This document shows, piece after piece, positions 45,119 through 54,624 of a stretch of 64,000 bases of DNA. This DNA is from an uncultured Bacteroidales bacterium. Its GTDB lineage: Bacteria; Bacteroidota; Bacteroidia; Bacteroidales; Muribaculaceae. Position numbers and translations under genes: made by a program. The stretch's first letter is position 1; each line of letters begins with the position of its first letter. Under the pieces are notes generated by a model. It saw only the letters and a list, made by a program, of their open reading frames with translations, was not told the DNA's origin and ran no database searches. Location of the stretch: the NCBI GenBank assembly GCA_902777835.1, contig CACYVC010000016.1, positions 37,087 to 101,086 of the forward strand. The letters run 5' to 3'.

Positions 45119-45161
45119 AACGCTGTGCATGGCATATCAATTTAATGCTGTGCACAGCGTT
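45119..45161 (+). terminator. Inverted repeat between the two TPR genes
   Basis: AACGCTGTGCA (45119-45129) / TGCACAGCGTT (45151-45161), perfect 11-bp arms with a 21-base loop. There is no strong T run, so it could be a weak terminator or processing site. Confidence 0.6.
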
Positions 45162-45177
45162 TAGCAATTAATTAAAA

Positions 45178-46389
45178 ATGAAGAAAATAGTTCTTGTTTC
45201 GTTCATGTTTTTTGTGAGTGCTGTTTTTGCCCTGGCACAGCACCGCCTAGTTACTGAGGTAAAGAAAGAAATTAGTGGCATGACACTAACAGTTGACAAT
45301 TACAAGAACTCTTTGAAAAAAATCAAGAAGGCTTTAGATAACGAAGAGACTAAGGATAAGGCCGAAACTTGGTGGATTGCAGGGAAAATACAATTTGCTA
45401 TCTACGATAAGATGATGGCAAACAAGGCTGTGGGCGACAAAATCAACTCTACTGAAGCGGGACTGGCGCTCATTGATGGCTACGACAAGCTGCAAGTGGC
45501 GCTAAATAAGGATACGACAATAATACTAGACAAAAAAGGAAATCAAGTTTTTGATAAGAAGACGGGCAAAATAAAGGTTAAAACCAAGTACTCTCGTGAG
45601 ATAATGAATAAGATTGTAGATCATTTAGTTGACTACAGCGCTGTAGCAGGTGACTTCTATCTTGTGGGTGATTGGAACAATGCCTATAAGGCATGGGACA
45701 TATATTGTAGCACAGCCAAGTGCCCATGGGCCATTAAAAAGAAAGTGAATGAATTGGATTCTGTAATTGGTTATTATCGATTCTTTCAGGGTTTGGCGGC
45801 CTATCAAAACAAAGACTATGTAAATGCCGTTGTTCAGCTTGCCAATGCACGCAACCTCGGATTCAGAAAAAAAGTCCTTTACGACACCTGGATTGATGCA
45901 TTAATAAAGCAACAAGACACTATCTACATGGTAAGTGTGGCTCACGAAGCCCATGATATGCTTGGCGCTAAAGACCCTAGATATGTGCGCATCTTAATCA
46001 ACCATTATCTTAAAGCTAAGAGATATGATGAAGCTAATTCGCTGCTCGATGAGGTGATAAAAAGTGATTCAACAGTAGCTGAATATTATGATCTTAAAGG
46101 ACGTTTAGCCGAGACGCAAGAAAGTATTGACGTCGCTCTACCTTTCTATAGGAAAGCTGTTGAGTTGAATCCCGATTTCGGCATGGCATTATTTGATCTA
46201 GGCAATGCTCTATATAATAAAGCCATCGCAAACAATGAACATAGATCGAAAGATGCCATCATTCTCTATGATGAAGCATTGCCTTATCTTGAAAAGGCTC
46301 ATCAGTTGATGCCACATGATGAAAACATTAAGAAGATTCTTAGTCGAATCTATTACGTCACTGGTAGCAAAAAAATAGATGAGCTGTGA
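45178..46389 (+). CDS. Secreted TPR protein (paralogue 2)
   Basis: A 403-residue exported protein (MKKIVLVSFMFFVSAVFALAQ). It shares with its upstream neighbour the segment DKKTGKIKVKTKYSREI, the surrounding spacing, and the C-terminal TPR pair (SIDVALPFYRKAVELNPDFGMALFDLGNALYNKA), so the two arose by duplication. The middle has helix pairs typical of TPR proteins. It ends at a bidirectional terminator shared with lpxA. Function is unknown. Confidence 0.85.
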   Translation: MKKIVLVSFMFFVSAVFALAQHRLVTEVKKEISGMTLTVDNYKNSLKKIKKALDNEETKDKAETWWIAGKIQFAIYDKMMANKAVGDKINSTEAGLALIDGYDKLQVALNKDTTIILDKKGNQVFDKKTGKIKVKTKYSREIMNKIVDHLVDYSAVAGDFYLVGDWNNAYKAWDIYCSTAKCPWAIKKKVNELDSVIGYYRFFQGLAAYQNKDYVNAVVQLANARNLGFRKKVLYDTWIDALIKQQDTIYMVSVAHEAHDMLGAKDPRYVRILINHYLKAKRYDEANSLLDEVIKSDSTVAEYYDLKGRLAETQESIDVALPFYRKAVELNPDFGMALFDLGNALYNKAIANNEHRSKDAIILYDEALPYLEKAHQLMPHDENIKKILSRIYYVTGSKKIDEL

Positions 46390-46409
46390 TTGAATAAAGT
46401 AAAAAAATT

Positions 46410-46443
46410 AAAGGAATAAAATTTTTTACGCTTTTATTCCTTT
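46410..46443. terminator. Bidirectional terminator between the TPR gene and lpxA
   Basis: AAAGGAATAAAA (46410-46421) / TTTTATTCCTTT (46432-46443) around a 10-base loop, between convergent genes. Confidence 0.75.
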
Positions 46444-46466
46444 ATACTTCTTCATTTTTACTTTAA

Positions 46467-47246
46467 TTATATTCCCATCCTCACTATACCACGTTTTGAT
46501 GCTTTCACGAAGTTGACAATGTCGTCACGCTCTGGCGATTGTGGCACTTCGGCAATTACTTTGGCTAGAGCCTCAGTGTTGTTCAAGCGAGAAAGGTAAA
46601 GAACGCGATAAACCTGTTGTATCTTGTTTATCTGTTCCTCTGTGAAACCTCGACGGTGAAGGCCTACAGAATTGACTCCTTCGTAAGAAATGGGATAACG
46701 ACCAGCCATGATGTAGGGAGGCAAGTCCTTGTTAACTAAAGAGCCTCCTTGCAACATCACATGCTTACCGATGTGAGTGAACTGATGCACCAAAGCACCT
46801 CCTCCAAGCACAGCATAGTCACCGACGACAACCTCTCCAGCAAGTTGCACTTGATTAGACATAATCACATTGTTGCCAAGCTCACAATCGTGGGCAACGT
46901 GGCAATAAGCCATAATAAGGCAGTTATTGCCAATTACTGTTTTTCCCTTTGATGCAGTGCCGCGATGAATTGTGACAAACTCGCGAATGCTGGTGTTGTC
47001 GCCAATGATTGCCAGACTGTCTTCACCAGTAAATTTCAAATCTTGAGGGATGTCGCTCACTACAGCACCAGAGTGAATGTGGCAGTTGTTACCAATTCTT
47101 GCTCCAGAATGTATTACAGCGTTGCTATCAATAATTGTACCGTCACCAATCACTACGTTCTCGTCGATAGTGACAAAAGGACCTATTGTCACATCTTTTC
47201 CTATTAATGCGTTTTCACTAACACAAGCCAGTGGTGAAATGTTCAT
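46467..47246 (-). CDS. lpxA: UDP-N-acetylglucosamine acyltransferase
   Basis: A 259-residue left-handed beta-helix enzyme with many hexapeptide repeats (IGDGTIIDSNAVIHSGARIG). The catalytic His region is YCHVAHDCELG, and HRGTASKGKT is the conserved loop. It adds the first 3-hydroxyacyl chain to UDP-GlcNAc in lipid A synthesis. The C-terminal helical part (RRGFTEEQINKIQQVYRVLYLS) is complete. It follows lpxC-fabZ after 12 bases, as the last gene of the lpxD-lpxC/fabZ-lpxA run. Confidence 0.97.
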   Translation of the reverse strand: MNISPLACVSENALIGKDVTIGPFVTIDENVVIGDGTIIDSNAVIHSGARIGNNCHIHSGAVVSDIPQDLKFTGEDSLAIIGDNTSIREFVTIHRGTASKGKTVIGNNCLIMAYCHVAHDCELGNNVIMSNQVQLAGEVVVGDYAVLGGGALVHQFTHIGKHVMLQGGSLVNKDLPPYIMAGRYPISYEGVNSVGLHRRGFTEEQINKIQQVYRVLYLSRLNNTEALAKVIAEVPQSPERDDIVNFVKASKRGIVRMGI

Positions 47247-47258
47247 TATCCTATTCTT

Positions 47259-48650
47259 TTATTTGTTTTTAATTATTTGAGCCATGAACTCTACTTCGCT
47301 CACAATCTTCTCTCCAACAAAGGCATACCCCTTCATGATGGCACAACCGCGACGCATAGGTGTCATAAATGAGATATGGAATATCAACGTGTCACCAGGA
47401 ACCACCTTCTGGCGGAATTTCACGTTGTCAATCTTCATGAAATAGGTGGAATAGCGCTCGGGCTCATCAACTCCACTTAGGACTAGCAGACCGCCTACTT
47501 GTGCCATTGCCTCAATTTGAAGCACGCCAGGCATTACTGGCTCTTGAGGAAAGTGACCTTGGAAAAAAGGCTCATTGCTTGTAACATTCTTGACACCAAC
47601 GATATAGTTGTCGCCAATCTCTATTACTTTGTCAACAAGTTGCATAGGGTAGCGGTGTGGCAATAGTTCCCTAATCTTGTTGATGTCCATAACTGCTGGC
47701 TTGTTAGGGTCATAGAGCGGTGCCTGCACATTCTGGTATCTCAACTCTTTGCGTATTTGGTTGGCAAGTTTGGTATTGATAGTGTGTCCGGGACGAGTTG
47801 CAATAATTCTGCCTTTGAGAGGACGGCCTATTAAGGCCAAGTCTCCTAGCACATCAAGGAGCTTGTGACGTGCCGGCTCATTGGGGTGGGTGAGAGGTTT
47901 GTGGTTAATATATCCCAGTTTGTTGGCTTTAGTACGGTCCACTCCCACTAGGTCGGCAATCTTGTCAAGTTCCTCTTGTGGCATCTCTACATCGTAGATG
48001 ACAATAGCGTTGTCAAGGTCACCACCCTTAATGAGATTGTTCTGCACAAGAGGCATTATTTCTCTTACAAACACGAAAGTGCGGCTTCCGGCTATCTCGT
48101 CTTTGAAATTGCTCATCGATGTGAGGGACGCAAACTGATTGCTCAGAACATTTGAATTATATTCAACCATTGTGTCGATTGAAAAATCATCATCAGGAAG
48201 AACAATCAGTGAGGCTCCAGTATTCTCGTCAACGACCTTAATGCGTTGCTTAACTACATAATATTCTTTATCGGCATTTAGTTCAACAATGCCAGCCTCT
48301 TCAATCTTGGTGCTGTATTCTATTGCACTGCCATCAAGGATGGGAAGTTCGGGACCATTAACCTCAATAATACAGTTATCTATGCCTGCGGCATATAGTG
48401 CTGCCATAGCATGTTCGATGGTGCCTATTTTAATTTCTTTGTTAGTACGGCTAGCAAGAACTGTTCCCCTGTTAGTGGCTATAACATTCTCGGCAAGTGC
48501 CTCTATTATTGGACATCCATCTAGGTCAATCCTTTTAAAAATGTAGCCGGTGTTTTCGGGTGCTGGTTTGAAAGTAGCATCAACTTGTAAACCAGTATGC
48601 AGACCTTTGCCGCTAACCGAGAAATCAGCTTTTAGAGTGAGTTGTTTCAT
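47259..48650 (-). CDS. lpxC: Fused LpxC deacetylase and FabZ dehydratase
   Basis: A 463-residue bifunctional protein. The N-terminal 300 residues are LpxC, the committed deacetylase of lipid A synthesis, with zinc His in TIEHAMAAL and the HKPLTHPNEPARHKLLDVLGD segment. From about residue 320 it is FabZ, the 3-hydroxyacyl-ACP dehydratase, with LLPHRYPMQLVDKV and GHFPQEPVMPGVLQIEAMAQ, including the active His and Glu. The fusion is standard in Bacteroidota and ties lipid A to fatty acid supply. Confidence 0.96.
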   Translation of the reverse strand: MKQLTLKADFSVSGKGLHTGLQVDATFKPAPENTGYIFKRIDLDGCPIIEALAENVIATNRGTVLASRTNKEIKIGTIEHAMAALYAAGIDNCIIEVNGPELPILDGSAIEYSTKIEEAGIVELNADKEYYVVKQRIKVVDENTGASLIVLPDDDFSIDTMVEYNSNVLSNQFASLTSMSNFKDEIAGSRTFVFVREIMPLVQNNLIKGGDLDNAIVIYDVEMPQEELDKIADLVGVDRTKANKLGYINHKPLTHPNEPARHKLLDVLGDLALIGRPLKGRIIATRPGHTINTKLANQIRKELRYQNVQAPLYDPNKPAVMDINKIRELLPHRYPMQLVDKVIEIGDNYIVGVKNVTSNEPFFQGHFPQEPVMPGVLQIEAMAQVGGLLVLSGVDEPERYSTYFMKIDNVKFRQKVVPGDTLIFHISFMTPMRRGCAIMKGYAFVGEKIVSEVEFMAQIIKNK

Positions 48651-48662
48651 TTTATAATTATG

Positions 48663-49703
48663 TTATTGTTTTTCGTTTTTTATTTCGTCAACTAATTTCT
48701 TTAGTTGCTTGATGTCTTGTGCCATCTGGGGGATTCGCTTTAGATATACTTGGTTTCTAGCAAAGTCAAGAGCGTTGATTGCAGGACTGCCAATCACTCG
48801 AAGATTGCTGCCCACACTGTTGGGGATGCCCGATTGCGCTCCAAAGCCATTGTTGTCACCCACTGTAATATGTCCAGCGAATCCCACTTGGCCGCCCACC
48901 ATATTGTTCTTTCCAATCTTGGTAGATCCTGCCACACCGACTTGTGCTGCCATCACCGTGTTATCGCCAATCTCCACATTATGAGCGACTTGAATAAGAT
49001 TGTCGAGTTTAGCACCTTTCTTAATAATTGTTGCACCCATAGTTGCACGGTCAATGGTGGTGTTAGCGCCTATCTCCACATCATCCTCAAGGATAACAAT
49101 ACCAATCTGAGCGATTTTCTCATAGGTGCCATCTTCTTTGGGCGCAAAGCCAAAACCATCGGCTCCAACAACTGTACCTGCGTGCAATATGCATCGGTTG
49201 CCAATCTTGCAGCCATGATATACTTTAACTCCTGGATAAAGTATCACATCATCACCAAGAGTAACATTGTCGCCAACATATACCTGGGGATAAATTTTTA
49301 CATTATTGCCAACCTTAACATTGCTACCAACGTAGGCGAAGGCTCCAACGTAAACGTCATCAGCAATCTCCACACCTTCTGCAATGTGACAAGGTTGCTC
49401 AATGCCTTTCTTGGCTGGTTCTTGACTGCTCACCATGTTAAGTAGAACAGCCAGAGTCTCATAGGGATCATCTACTCTGATAAGAGTAGTTGACAACTCA
49501 TGTTCTGGCTTGAAATCTTTGCGAACAAGAACCGCAGTGGCTTTGGTTGAATAGATATAATGGGTGTATTTAGGGTTTGCCAAAAATGTCAAGCAACCAT
49601 CAGTAGCTTCTTCAATCTTAGAGTAATTCTCGATATAAGCTTTAGCATCTCCTTCAACGGTTCCATTGACAAGAGATGCCAATTGCTCAACTGATATTCT
49701 CAT
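48663..49703 (-). CDS. lpxD: UDP-3-O-acylglucosamine N-acyltransferase
   Basis: A 346-residue enzyme that adds the N-linked 3-hydroxyacyl chain to the lipid A precursor. It has the N-terminal uridine-binding domain (VSGDA-like [12 protein letters not shown]), then a hexapeptide beta-helix ([20 protein letters not shown]). The catalytic His is in [10 protein letters not shown]. The last 40 residues form a helix. It is the first gene of the lpxD-lpxC/fabZ-lpxA run, 12 bases ahead of lpxC. Confidence 0.96.
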   Translation of the reverse strand: MRISVEQLASLVNGTVEGDAKAYIENYSKIEEATDGCLTFLANPKYTHYIYSTKATAVLVRKDFKPEHELSTTLIRVDDPYETLAVLLNMVSSQEPAKKGIEQPCHIAEGVEIADDVYVGAFAYVGSNVKVGNNVKIYPQVYVGDNVTLGDDVILYPGVKVYHGCKIGNRCILHAGTVVGADGFGFAPKEDGTYEKIAQIGIVILEDDVEIGANTTIDRATMGATIIKKGAKLDNLIQVAHNVEIGDNTVMAAQVGVAGSTKIGKNNMVGGQVGFAGHITVGDNNGFGAQSGIPNSVGSNLRVIGSPAINALDFARNQVYLKRIPQMAQDIKQLKKLVDEIKNEKQ

Positions 49704-49893
49704 AATTATTATCTAAAAATATTGTTATCTTGTATTTAACTTGCAAAATTGCGAAAAAACGGCGATATGGCAAAACCTATATGGAAAATTTAACATAAAA
49801 ACATCCATATAGACCACCAATGCAGCAAAAATGGTTCTTTTTCTACAAAAAAATGACTGAAATCAATCGTCAGAACAGAGTAGGAACGATGGA
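49704..49893. other. Intergenic region between aroG/chorismate mutase and lpxD
   Basis: 190 bases with no open frame. A CAAAATTG at 49743-49750 is one base off the -7 box of the minus strand. No clear terminator for aroG/chorismate mutase and no other element is visible. Confidence 0.35.
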
Positions 49894-51006
49894 TCATTTT
49901 GTTATAGAGGAATGATCTTTGCGATGGTCGTTTATTATCTCAAGTTGTTGCCTTACCGATTCTTGATGTATGGCACTCATGATAGATTTTATGAACTCTG
50001 GACTGAGTCCTAGAGAATCGGCTTGATTGATGCATTTTTGGAGAATCATATCATATCTGCTGGTTTGCACTACCTGCATTCCATTTTCCTTTTTATAGGC
50101 ACCAATCATTCGACACACGTTTATGCGCTTGCTCAGAATATTTAGCAATTCGTTGTCACAAGTGTCAATTTGTTGCCTGAGTATCTCAAGATTTTCGGTA
50201 GATTGACTTTTCTCCCTTATTATCAGGGAGTTGATAATGTCTTTGAGTACGTTAGGAGCAATTTGCTGTTCTTTATCACTCAATGCCTCATCGGGATTGT
50301 AGTGCGATTCTATGAACAGTCCGTCAAATCCCATGTCAAAAGCATGTTGGGATAGGGGAGCGATGAGTTCACGTTTTCCTCCCATGTGAGAGGGGTCGCA
50401 TAAAATAGGAAGATGAGGATAACGTCTGTGGAGCTCAATAGCAAGCTGCCATTCGGGAACATTGCGATAGTAGTTGTTGCCGTAATAGCTGAAACCGCGT
50501 AATATTGCACCAATCATAGTAATACCTGCATTTACAATGCGTTGCATAGCACCAATCCACAAATCAAGGTCGGGGGTTACGGGATTCTTCACTAGCACAG
50601 CAATCTCGTGATGGCCTTTTAGAGCGTCGGCAATCTCTTGCACGGCAAATGGGTTAGTGCAGGTGCGTGCGCCAATCCATAGCACATCTATTCCAGCATC
50701 AATAACCGCCTCAACATGTTCACGGGTAGCAACTTCAGTGGCAACCAGCAATCCGGTTTCTTGTTTAACAAGTTTAAGCCAATCGAGACCTTTAGCACCA
50801 ACTCCTTCAAAAGAGCCAGGTAGGGTGCGAGGTTTCCACAAACCAGCACGGAATACTGAAATACCAATTTCTTTCAGTTCTTGAGCAGTGCTTAGCGTTT
50901 GTTCTTGGCTCTCGGCGCTGCATGGTCCTGCAATTACAAATGGCGCAGAGTTGTTGTTTGATATGAAAGGCAATGGAGATATATTATCAAGAATAATGTT
51001 ATTCAT
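49894..51006 (-). CDS. Bifunctional DAHP synthase / chorismate mutase
   Basis: A 370-residue protein. Residues 1-265 are a KdsA-type (class Ib) 3-deoxy-7-phosphoheptulonate synthase, with IAGPCSAES, RAGLWKPRTLPGSFEG and CDPSHMGG. Residues 280-370 are an AroQ-type chorismate mutase (LRQQIDTCDNELLNILSKRINVCRMIGAYKK). It performs the first step of the shikimate pathway and the first step towards Phe and Tyr. A C-terminal mutase domain often serves as the feedback sensor in such fusions. Confidence 0.94.
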   Translation of the reverse strand: MNNIILDNISPLPFISNNNSAPFVIAGPCSAESQEQTLSTAQELKEIGISVFRAGLWKPRTLPGSFEGVGAKGLDWLKLVKQETGLLVATEVATREHVEAVIDAGIDVLWIGARTCTNPFAVQEIADALKGHHEIAVLVKNPVTPDLDLWIGAMQRIVNAGITMIGAILRGFSYYGNNYYRNVPEWQLAIELHRRYPHLPILCDPSHMGGKRELIAPLSQHAFDMGFDGLFIESHYNPDEALSDKEQQIAPNVLKDIINSLIIREKSQSTENLEILRQQIDTCDNELLNILSKRINVCRMIGAYKKENGMQVVQTSRYDMILQKCINQADSLGLSPEFIKSIMSAIHQESVRQQLEIINDHRKDHSSITK

Positions 51007-51040
51007 CTCTTTTCAAAATAGTATTTATCTAATGTAAATG

Positions 51041-51048
51041 CAAAATTA
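51041..51048 (-). promoter_or_regulatory. -7 element of the DAHP synthase/chorismate mutase gene
   Basis: TAATTTTG on the minus strand, 35 bases before the ATG. The -33 box is not clear. Confidence 0.4.
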
Positions 51049-51251
51049 GCACTTTTTTTTTATATTATTGTGAGGGGAGTGTTTTATTTCCATTAATTGA
51101 AATTTTCATGGTATTTATTTAACATAATACTGATTATAAAACAAAAGTCAATATTAAAATGTCAAACGCTCCTCTATTAAGTTGAAAGAGGTAAAAGTAG
51201 ATATTTTGTAAGTAAGAAAATAAATGATAAGAAAAATAATTATATGAAAAT

Positions 51252-51282
51252 TTTGAAGATATTCTATAAAGAATTAATTTTG
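51252..51282 (+). promoter_or_regulatory. Promoter of the PAP2 phosphatase gene
   Basis: TTTG (51252-51255), a 19-base spacer and TAATTTTG (51275-51282) form a full consensus. The leader is about 12 bases. The rest of the 294-base intergenic region (51007-51300) is AT-rich with no other element recognised. Confidence 0.75.
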
Positions 51283-51300
51283 CCTTTAAATAAATGAAAA

Positions 51301-52116
51301 ATGAAATATCTTCATTATACATACAAATTTATTTCTATCATCACCCTTTTCTTGTTGATGAGTCCATCACAAGCGTTATGTGCTACAACTGTTCTTGACT
51401 CTGTAGAAATAAGTCAACGAGAATTTGATATTTCATCTGCCAATGACACCTTATGCGATAAATTTAATTCTAAGCAATTAATTGTGCCTGGCATTTTTAT
51501 GGTTTCAGGACTTGCTGGCGCCATCGACTATAAAAATAGCCTTAACCGTTCGGTGAACGATGCGTTTACTGATTTGAGCGACGGTAAGACTTGTAAAATT
51601 GATGATTATTTGCGTTTTTTGCCTTCTGCGTCACATTTGTTGTTTGGCAGCATTGGCGTTAAGTCAAAACACAATTTCAAAGAAAGATTACTTATTTCGG
51701 CTACTTCTCATGCAGCCATGCTTATCATGGGTTATGGTTCTAAATTCATTATCAAAGAGCAACGCCCTGATATGAGCAATGATCACTCTTTCCCAAGTGG
51801 TCATGTGGCTCTTGCCTTTACTGGTGCCGAACTATTACGCCAGGAATATGGAACAGCCTATGGTATAGCTGGTTATGCCGTAGCAACAAGCGTTGCGTTA
51901 TTAAGACTTTATAATAATAAGCATTGGTTCAATGATGTGTTGATGGGCGCAGGAATCGGCATATTGAGTGCACGAATTGGTTGTTGGCTATTGCCCTTTG
52001 AACGTAAGTTGTTTAAAATCAATAATAAAAATGCCAAAAGTTCAACCATTGCTATAACCCCTACATACAATATAGCAGATAAGGCACTCAGCGTGTCGCT
52101 ATTTGCTGTGTTCTAA
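51301..52116 (+). CDS. PAP2 superfamily phosphatase
   Basis: A 271-residue membrane protein with an N-terminal signal or anchor. The phosphatase motifs are KEQRP (in IIKEQRPDM), SFPSGHVALAF with the first active His, and RLYNNKHWFNDVLMG with the second His and Asp. Family members remove phosphate from lipids such as undecaprenyl diphosphate or phosphatidate, or from lipid A. The bacterial lipid-linked sugar pathways in this window would make undecaprenyl diphosphate a fitting substrate, but that is inference. Confidence 0.9.
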   Translation: MKYLHYTYKFISIITLFLLMSPSQALCATTVLDSVEISQREFDISSANDTLCDKFNSKQLIVPGIFMVSGLAGAIDYKNSLNRSVNDAFTDLSDGKTCKIDDYLRFLPSASHLLFGSIGVKSKHNFKERLLISATSHAAMLIMGYGSKFIIKEQRPDMSNDHSFPSGHVALAFTGAELLRQEYGTAYGIAGYAVATSVALLRLYNNKHWFNDVLMGAGIGILSARIGCWLLPFERKLFKINNKNAKSSTIAITPTYNIADKALSVSLFAVF

Positions 52117-52156
52117 TACAGATATAGACTACTCCCCTACTTGTTTTTCAAGAATC

Positions 52157-52612
52157 TCAATATTTCATCATTCTATCCATCGAGCGCTTGTCTTCACGCG
52201 CTTTAATTGACTGGCGTTTATCATATTGCTTCTTACCACGTGCAATAGCAATATCAACCTTTGCAAAGCCCTTCTCATTAATGAATACTTTCAGTGGAAT
52301 AATGGAATATCCAGGAAGCACGCATGCTTTTGCTATCTTGTTGATTTCCTTTCGAGTGAGCAGCAGCTTGCGGTCGCGGTGAGTGGCGTGGTTGTTATAG
52401 GAGCCATAAGAGTATTCAGCGATATACATTCCTTTCATCCACACTTCACGATTCTCCACCATACAGTAGGTGTCGGTCAGCCCTGCCTTGCCTTGCCTAA
52501 TTGATTTAATTTCGGTGCCAGTGAGTACTATGCCAGCAGTAAAAGTCTCGATTATCTCATAATCGAAAGTGACACGGCGGTTTTTTATATTTATGTTGCT
52601 AGTTGTTGCCAT
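52157..52612 (-). CDS. smpB: SsrA-binding protein SmpB
   Basis: A 151-residue partner of tmRNA in rescue of stalled ribosomes. It shows [37 protein letters not shown], the OB-barrel core, and the basic C-terminal tail ([25 protein letters not shown]) that enters the mRNA channel. ATG 52612 ([14 protein letters not shown]) is chosen over the longer frame. It follows the YIP1-like gene by 20 bases. No tmRNA gene was seen in the window. Confidence 0.96.
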   Translation of the reverse strand: MATTSNINIKNRRVTFDYEIIETFTAGIVLTGTEIKSIRQGKAGLTDTYCMVENREVWMKGMYIAEYSYGSYNNHATHRDRKLLLTRKEINKIAKACVLPGYSIIPLKVFINEKGFAKVDIAIARGKKQYDKRQSIKAREDKRSMDRMMKY

Positions 52613-52632
52613 TCTAATCTGAATAATGTGAT

Positions 52633-53178
52633 TTAATGATTTATCAATGAGCTTAATATCCACCCTATTATAATCGGGAATGCTATCATCATAATTGATG
52701 ATATAACTACAAATTTCACCGATTTGTTGCTGTCAACACACAAGAAATCCACACCACGGTAAGCAATGTATGGCATATACAGCACAAGAAAAAACAATGG
52801 TGAGAATTCTCCGTTAAGAACGTTTATCAAGATCGACAGCACTATCAAAAACGCAAGATTAAAGATGACATAATTGCTCAGCTTTGACATTGCCAAGCTG
52901 CTTCGGGTGAACTGAGGATAAAAGCCCGACAATAGATATACACACAGATAGTAGGAAAGCATATACTTTGAGAAATCTACTATAGCTTTCATCAGTGAAG
53001 ATGAGAGCGTGTGAGATGCGCTATCATATATCATTGGCACAAAGGTGGAGATGGCAAGTATTGCCAACAACGGGTAGAATAATGCACCGAGCACTCTTTG
53101 AGCCGAGTGGCATTTGTCATCAATGTATTGCCATCCAACCTTGGGCGATATCAATAAAACTAAAAAATTTCTTATCAT
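52633..53178 (-). CDS. YIP1-like multi-pass membrane protein
   Basis: A 181-residue protein with five likely transmembrane segments (about 28-48, 68-92, 105-125, 130-148, 155-178). The N-terminal [11 protein letters not shown] pattern is common in bacterial YIP1-domain proteins. It has no catalytic motif, and its function is unknown. It is co-directional with smpB, so translation of smpB may depend on it. A TAATTTTG -7 element lies at 53204-53211 on the minus strand. Confidence 0.75.
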   Translation of the reverse strand: MIRNFLVLLISPKVGWQYIDDKCHSAQRVLGALFYPLLAILAISTFVPMIYDSASHTLSSSLMKAIVDFSKYMLSYYLCVYLLSGFYPQFTRSSLAMSKLSNYVIFNLAFLIVLSILINVLNGEFSPLFFLVLYMPYIAYRGVDFLCVDSNKSVKFVVISSIMMIAFPIIIGWILSSLINH

Positions 53179-53203
53179 TAGTTGTCGTTTTCTTTTGAGA
53201 GTG

Positions 53204-53211
53204 CAAAATTA
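53204..53211 (-). promoter_or_regulatory. -7 element of the YIP1-like/smpB operon
   Basis: TAATTTTG on the minus strand, 26 bases before the ATG at 53178. It is divergent from the LolC/E-like promoter. Confidence 0.4.
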
Positions 53212-53240
53212 ATAAAATGACCAAAATAATGAAACTAAAA

Positions 53241-53273
53241 TTGAGCAAGAAGACAAAAAAATAAGTAATTTTG
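53241..53273 (+). promoter_or_regulatory. Promoter of the LolC/E-like gene
   Basis: TTG (53241-53243), a 22-base spacer and TAATTTTG (53266-53273). The leader to ATG 53295 is about 16 bases. Confidence 0.6.
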
Positions 53274-53294
53274 CACTTTATTACTATTTCAAGA

Positions 53295-54560
53295 ATGAAA
53301 CACGAACTCTTTATTGCGTCAAGACTTAAACTCGGGAATAAAGGCGAAGCCAATTCCCGAAGCCTCAGTGTCGCAGTCGTAGGTATCATTCTTGCAATCA
53401 TCATCATGATTCTCTCGGTAGTGATTGTGCTGGGGTTCAAGCAAGAAATTAAATCGAAGGTGACTAGCCTTGATCCTCACATAAAGGTCTATAATGGAGC
53501 CATTGGCCTTGACAATAATTTTGCTGTGGTCGATTTTAGAGAGATAGCAAATTGCATAAACAATAATCCATCGCTTAGAGAACACTTCACCAGCGTGTCA
53601 TTGATTGCTGAGAAACCAGCCATCCTTAAAACCGACGACAACTTCAAGGGCCTGCAGTTCCGTGGCGTAGATGCTAACTATGACTTCTCATTCCTCGAGA
53701 GACATTTGGTAAAGGGCCGCATGCCAAACTTTGAGAATCGTGACAGCACTCAAGAAATCATAGTGTCAAGCATTATCGCAAAGCAGCTAATGCTCGATGT
53801 GGGCAACGACATATTCACCTATTTCATCGATGAGAAGGTGAAAGTGCGCAAATGCCATATTGTGGGTATTTTCAGCACCGATTTTGAAGCATTCGATAAG
53901 ATGTATATCGTAGGAAATATCGCTCTGTTGCAAAGCGTTAACGGCTTGAAACCTCACATCGGCAATTATGTGGGCATCAACATCGACAATATTTCCAACC
54001 TTGATAATGCCGAAAATCTAGCTTATCAGTTATATGGCAAGCTGGCACTGCAGTCCTATGATGACGAGTATAATACCACATTATATACTGTCACCAACAC
54101 CAAACGCAATAATCTGTCTTATTTTACTTGGCTTAGCATGCTCGACATGAATGTCATCATCATTCTCACGCTCATGATCATCGTGTCGTCATTCACGTTA
54201 ATTTCGGCGTTGCTCATGGTGGTGCTAGAGCGCATCAAAATGATAGGTCTATTCAAGGCTCTGGGCGCTACTAACACATCAATTCGACGCATTTTCATTT
54301 TCTTGACACATAAAATCATCTTCAAGTCGATGATTATTGGCAACGTCGTAGGAATTGGCCTCGCATTGTTGCAGAAGCATTTCCACATTCTCAAACTTGA
54401 CCCAGACGCATATTACATGAACTACGTCCCCATCGACATCAACATCCCTGCAATAATCATACTCAACATCGCAATCTTAGTGATATCTTACATTACCCTG
54501 ATAGGTCCATCCTACATAATCTCATCAATAAAACCAACCTCAACCATGAGGTTTGAGTAA
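53295..54560 (+). CDS. FtsX-like permease, LolC/LolE family
   Basis: A 421-residue ABC permease with one N-terminal and three C-terminal membrane helices around a large periplasmic domain. The first helix region (SLSVAVVGIILAIIIMILSVVIVLGFKQEI) and the C-terminal LVVLERIKMIGLFKALGATNTSIRRIF-type loop are hallmarks of LolC/LolE, which lift lipoproteins from the inner membrane. ATG 53295 (MKHELFIASRLKLG) is chosen; the TTG at 53271 lies in the promoter. No ATPase gene (lolD) is adjacent. Confidence 0.88.
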   Translation: MKHELFIASRLKLGNKGEANSRSLSVAVVGIILAIIIMILSVVIVLGFKQEIKSKVTSLDPHIKVYNGAIGLDNNFAVVDFREIANCINNNPSLREHFTSVSLIAEKPAILKTDDNFKGLQFRGVDANYDFSFLERHLVKGRMPNFENRDSTQEIIVSSIIAKQLMLDVGNDIFTYFIDEKVKVRKCHIVGIFSTDFEAFDKMYIVGNIALLQSVNGLKPHIGNYVGINIDNISNLDNAENLAYQLYGKLALQSYDDEYNTTLYTVTNTKRNNLSYFTWLSMLDMNVIIILTLMIIVSSFTLISALLMVVLERIKMIGLFKALGATNTSIRRIFIFLTHKIIFKSMIIGNVVGIGLALLQKHFHILKLDPDAYYMNYVPIDINIPAIIILNIAILVISYITLIGPSYIISSIKPTSTMRFE

Positions 54561-54575
54561 TTAAATTCCACATAT

Positions 54576-54608
54576 AAAGCGCCACAGGAGATTCTCTTGT
54601 GGCGCTTT
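54576..54608. terminator. Bidirectional terminator between the LolC/E-like gene and lepA
   Basis: AAAGCGCCACA (54576-54586) / TGTGGCGCTTT (54598-54608), perfect 11-bp arms between convergent genes. Confidence 0.8.
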
Positions 54609-54624
54609 ACATATTTCGTGGTTG

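Noticed and set aside
48750-49445. Plus-strand frame of 231 codons opposite lpxD
   Set aside because: It mirrors the hexapeptide repeats of LpxD and has no independent support.
52100-53200. Search for an ssrA (tmRNA) gene near smpB
   Set aside because: No tRNA-Ala-like ends or tag-coding frame are present around smpB.
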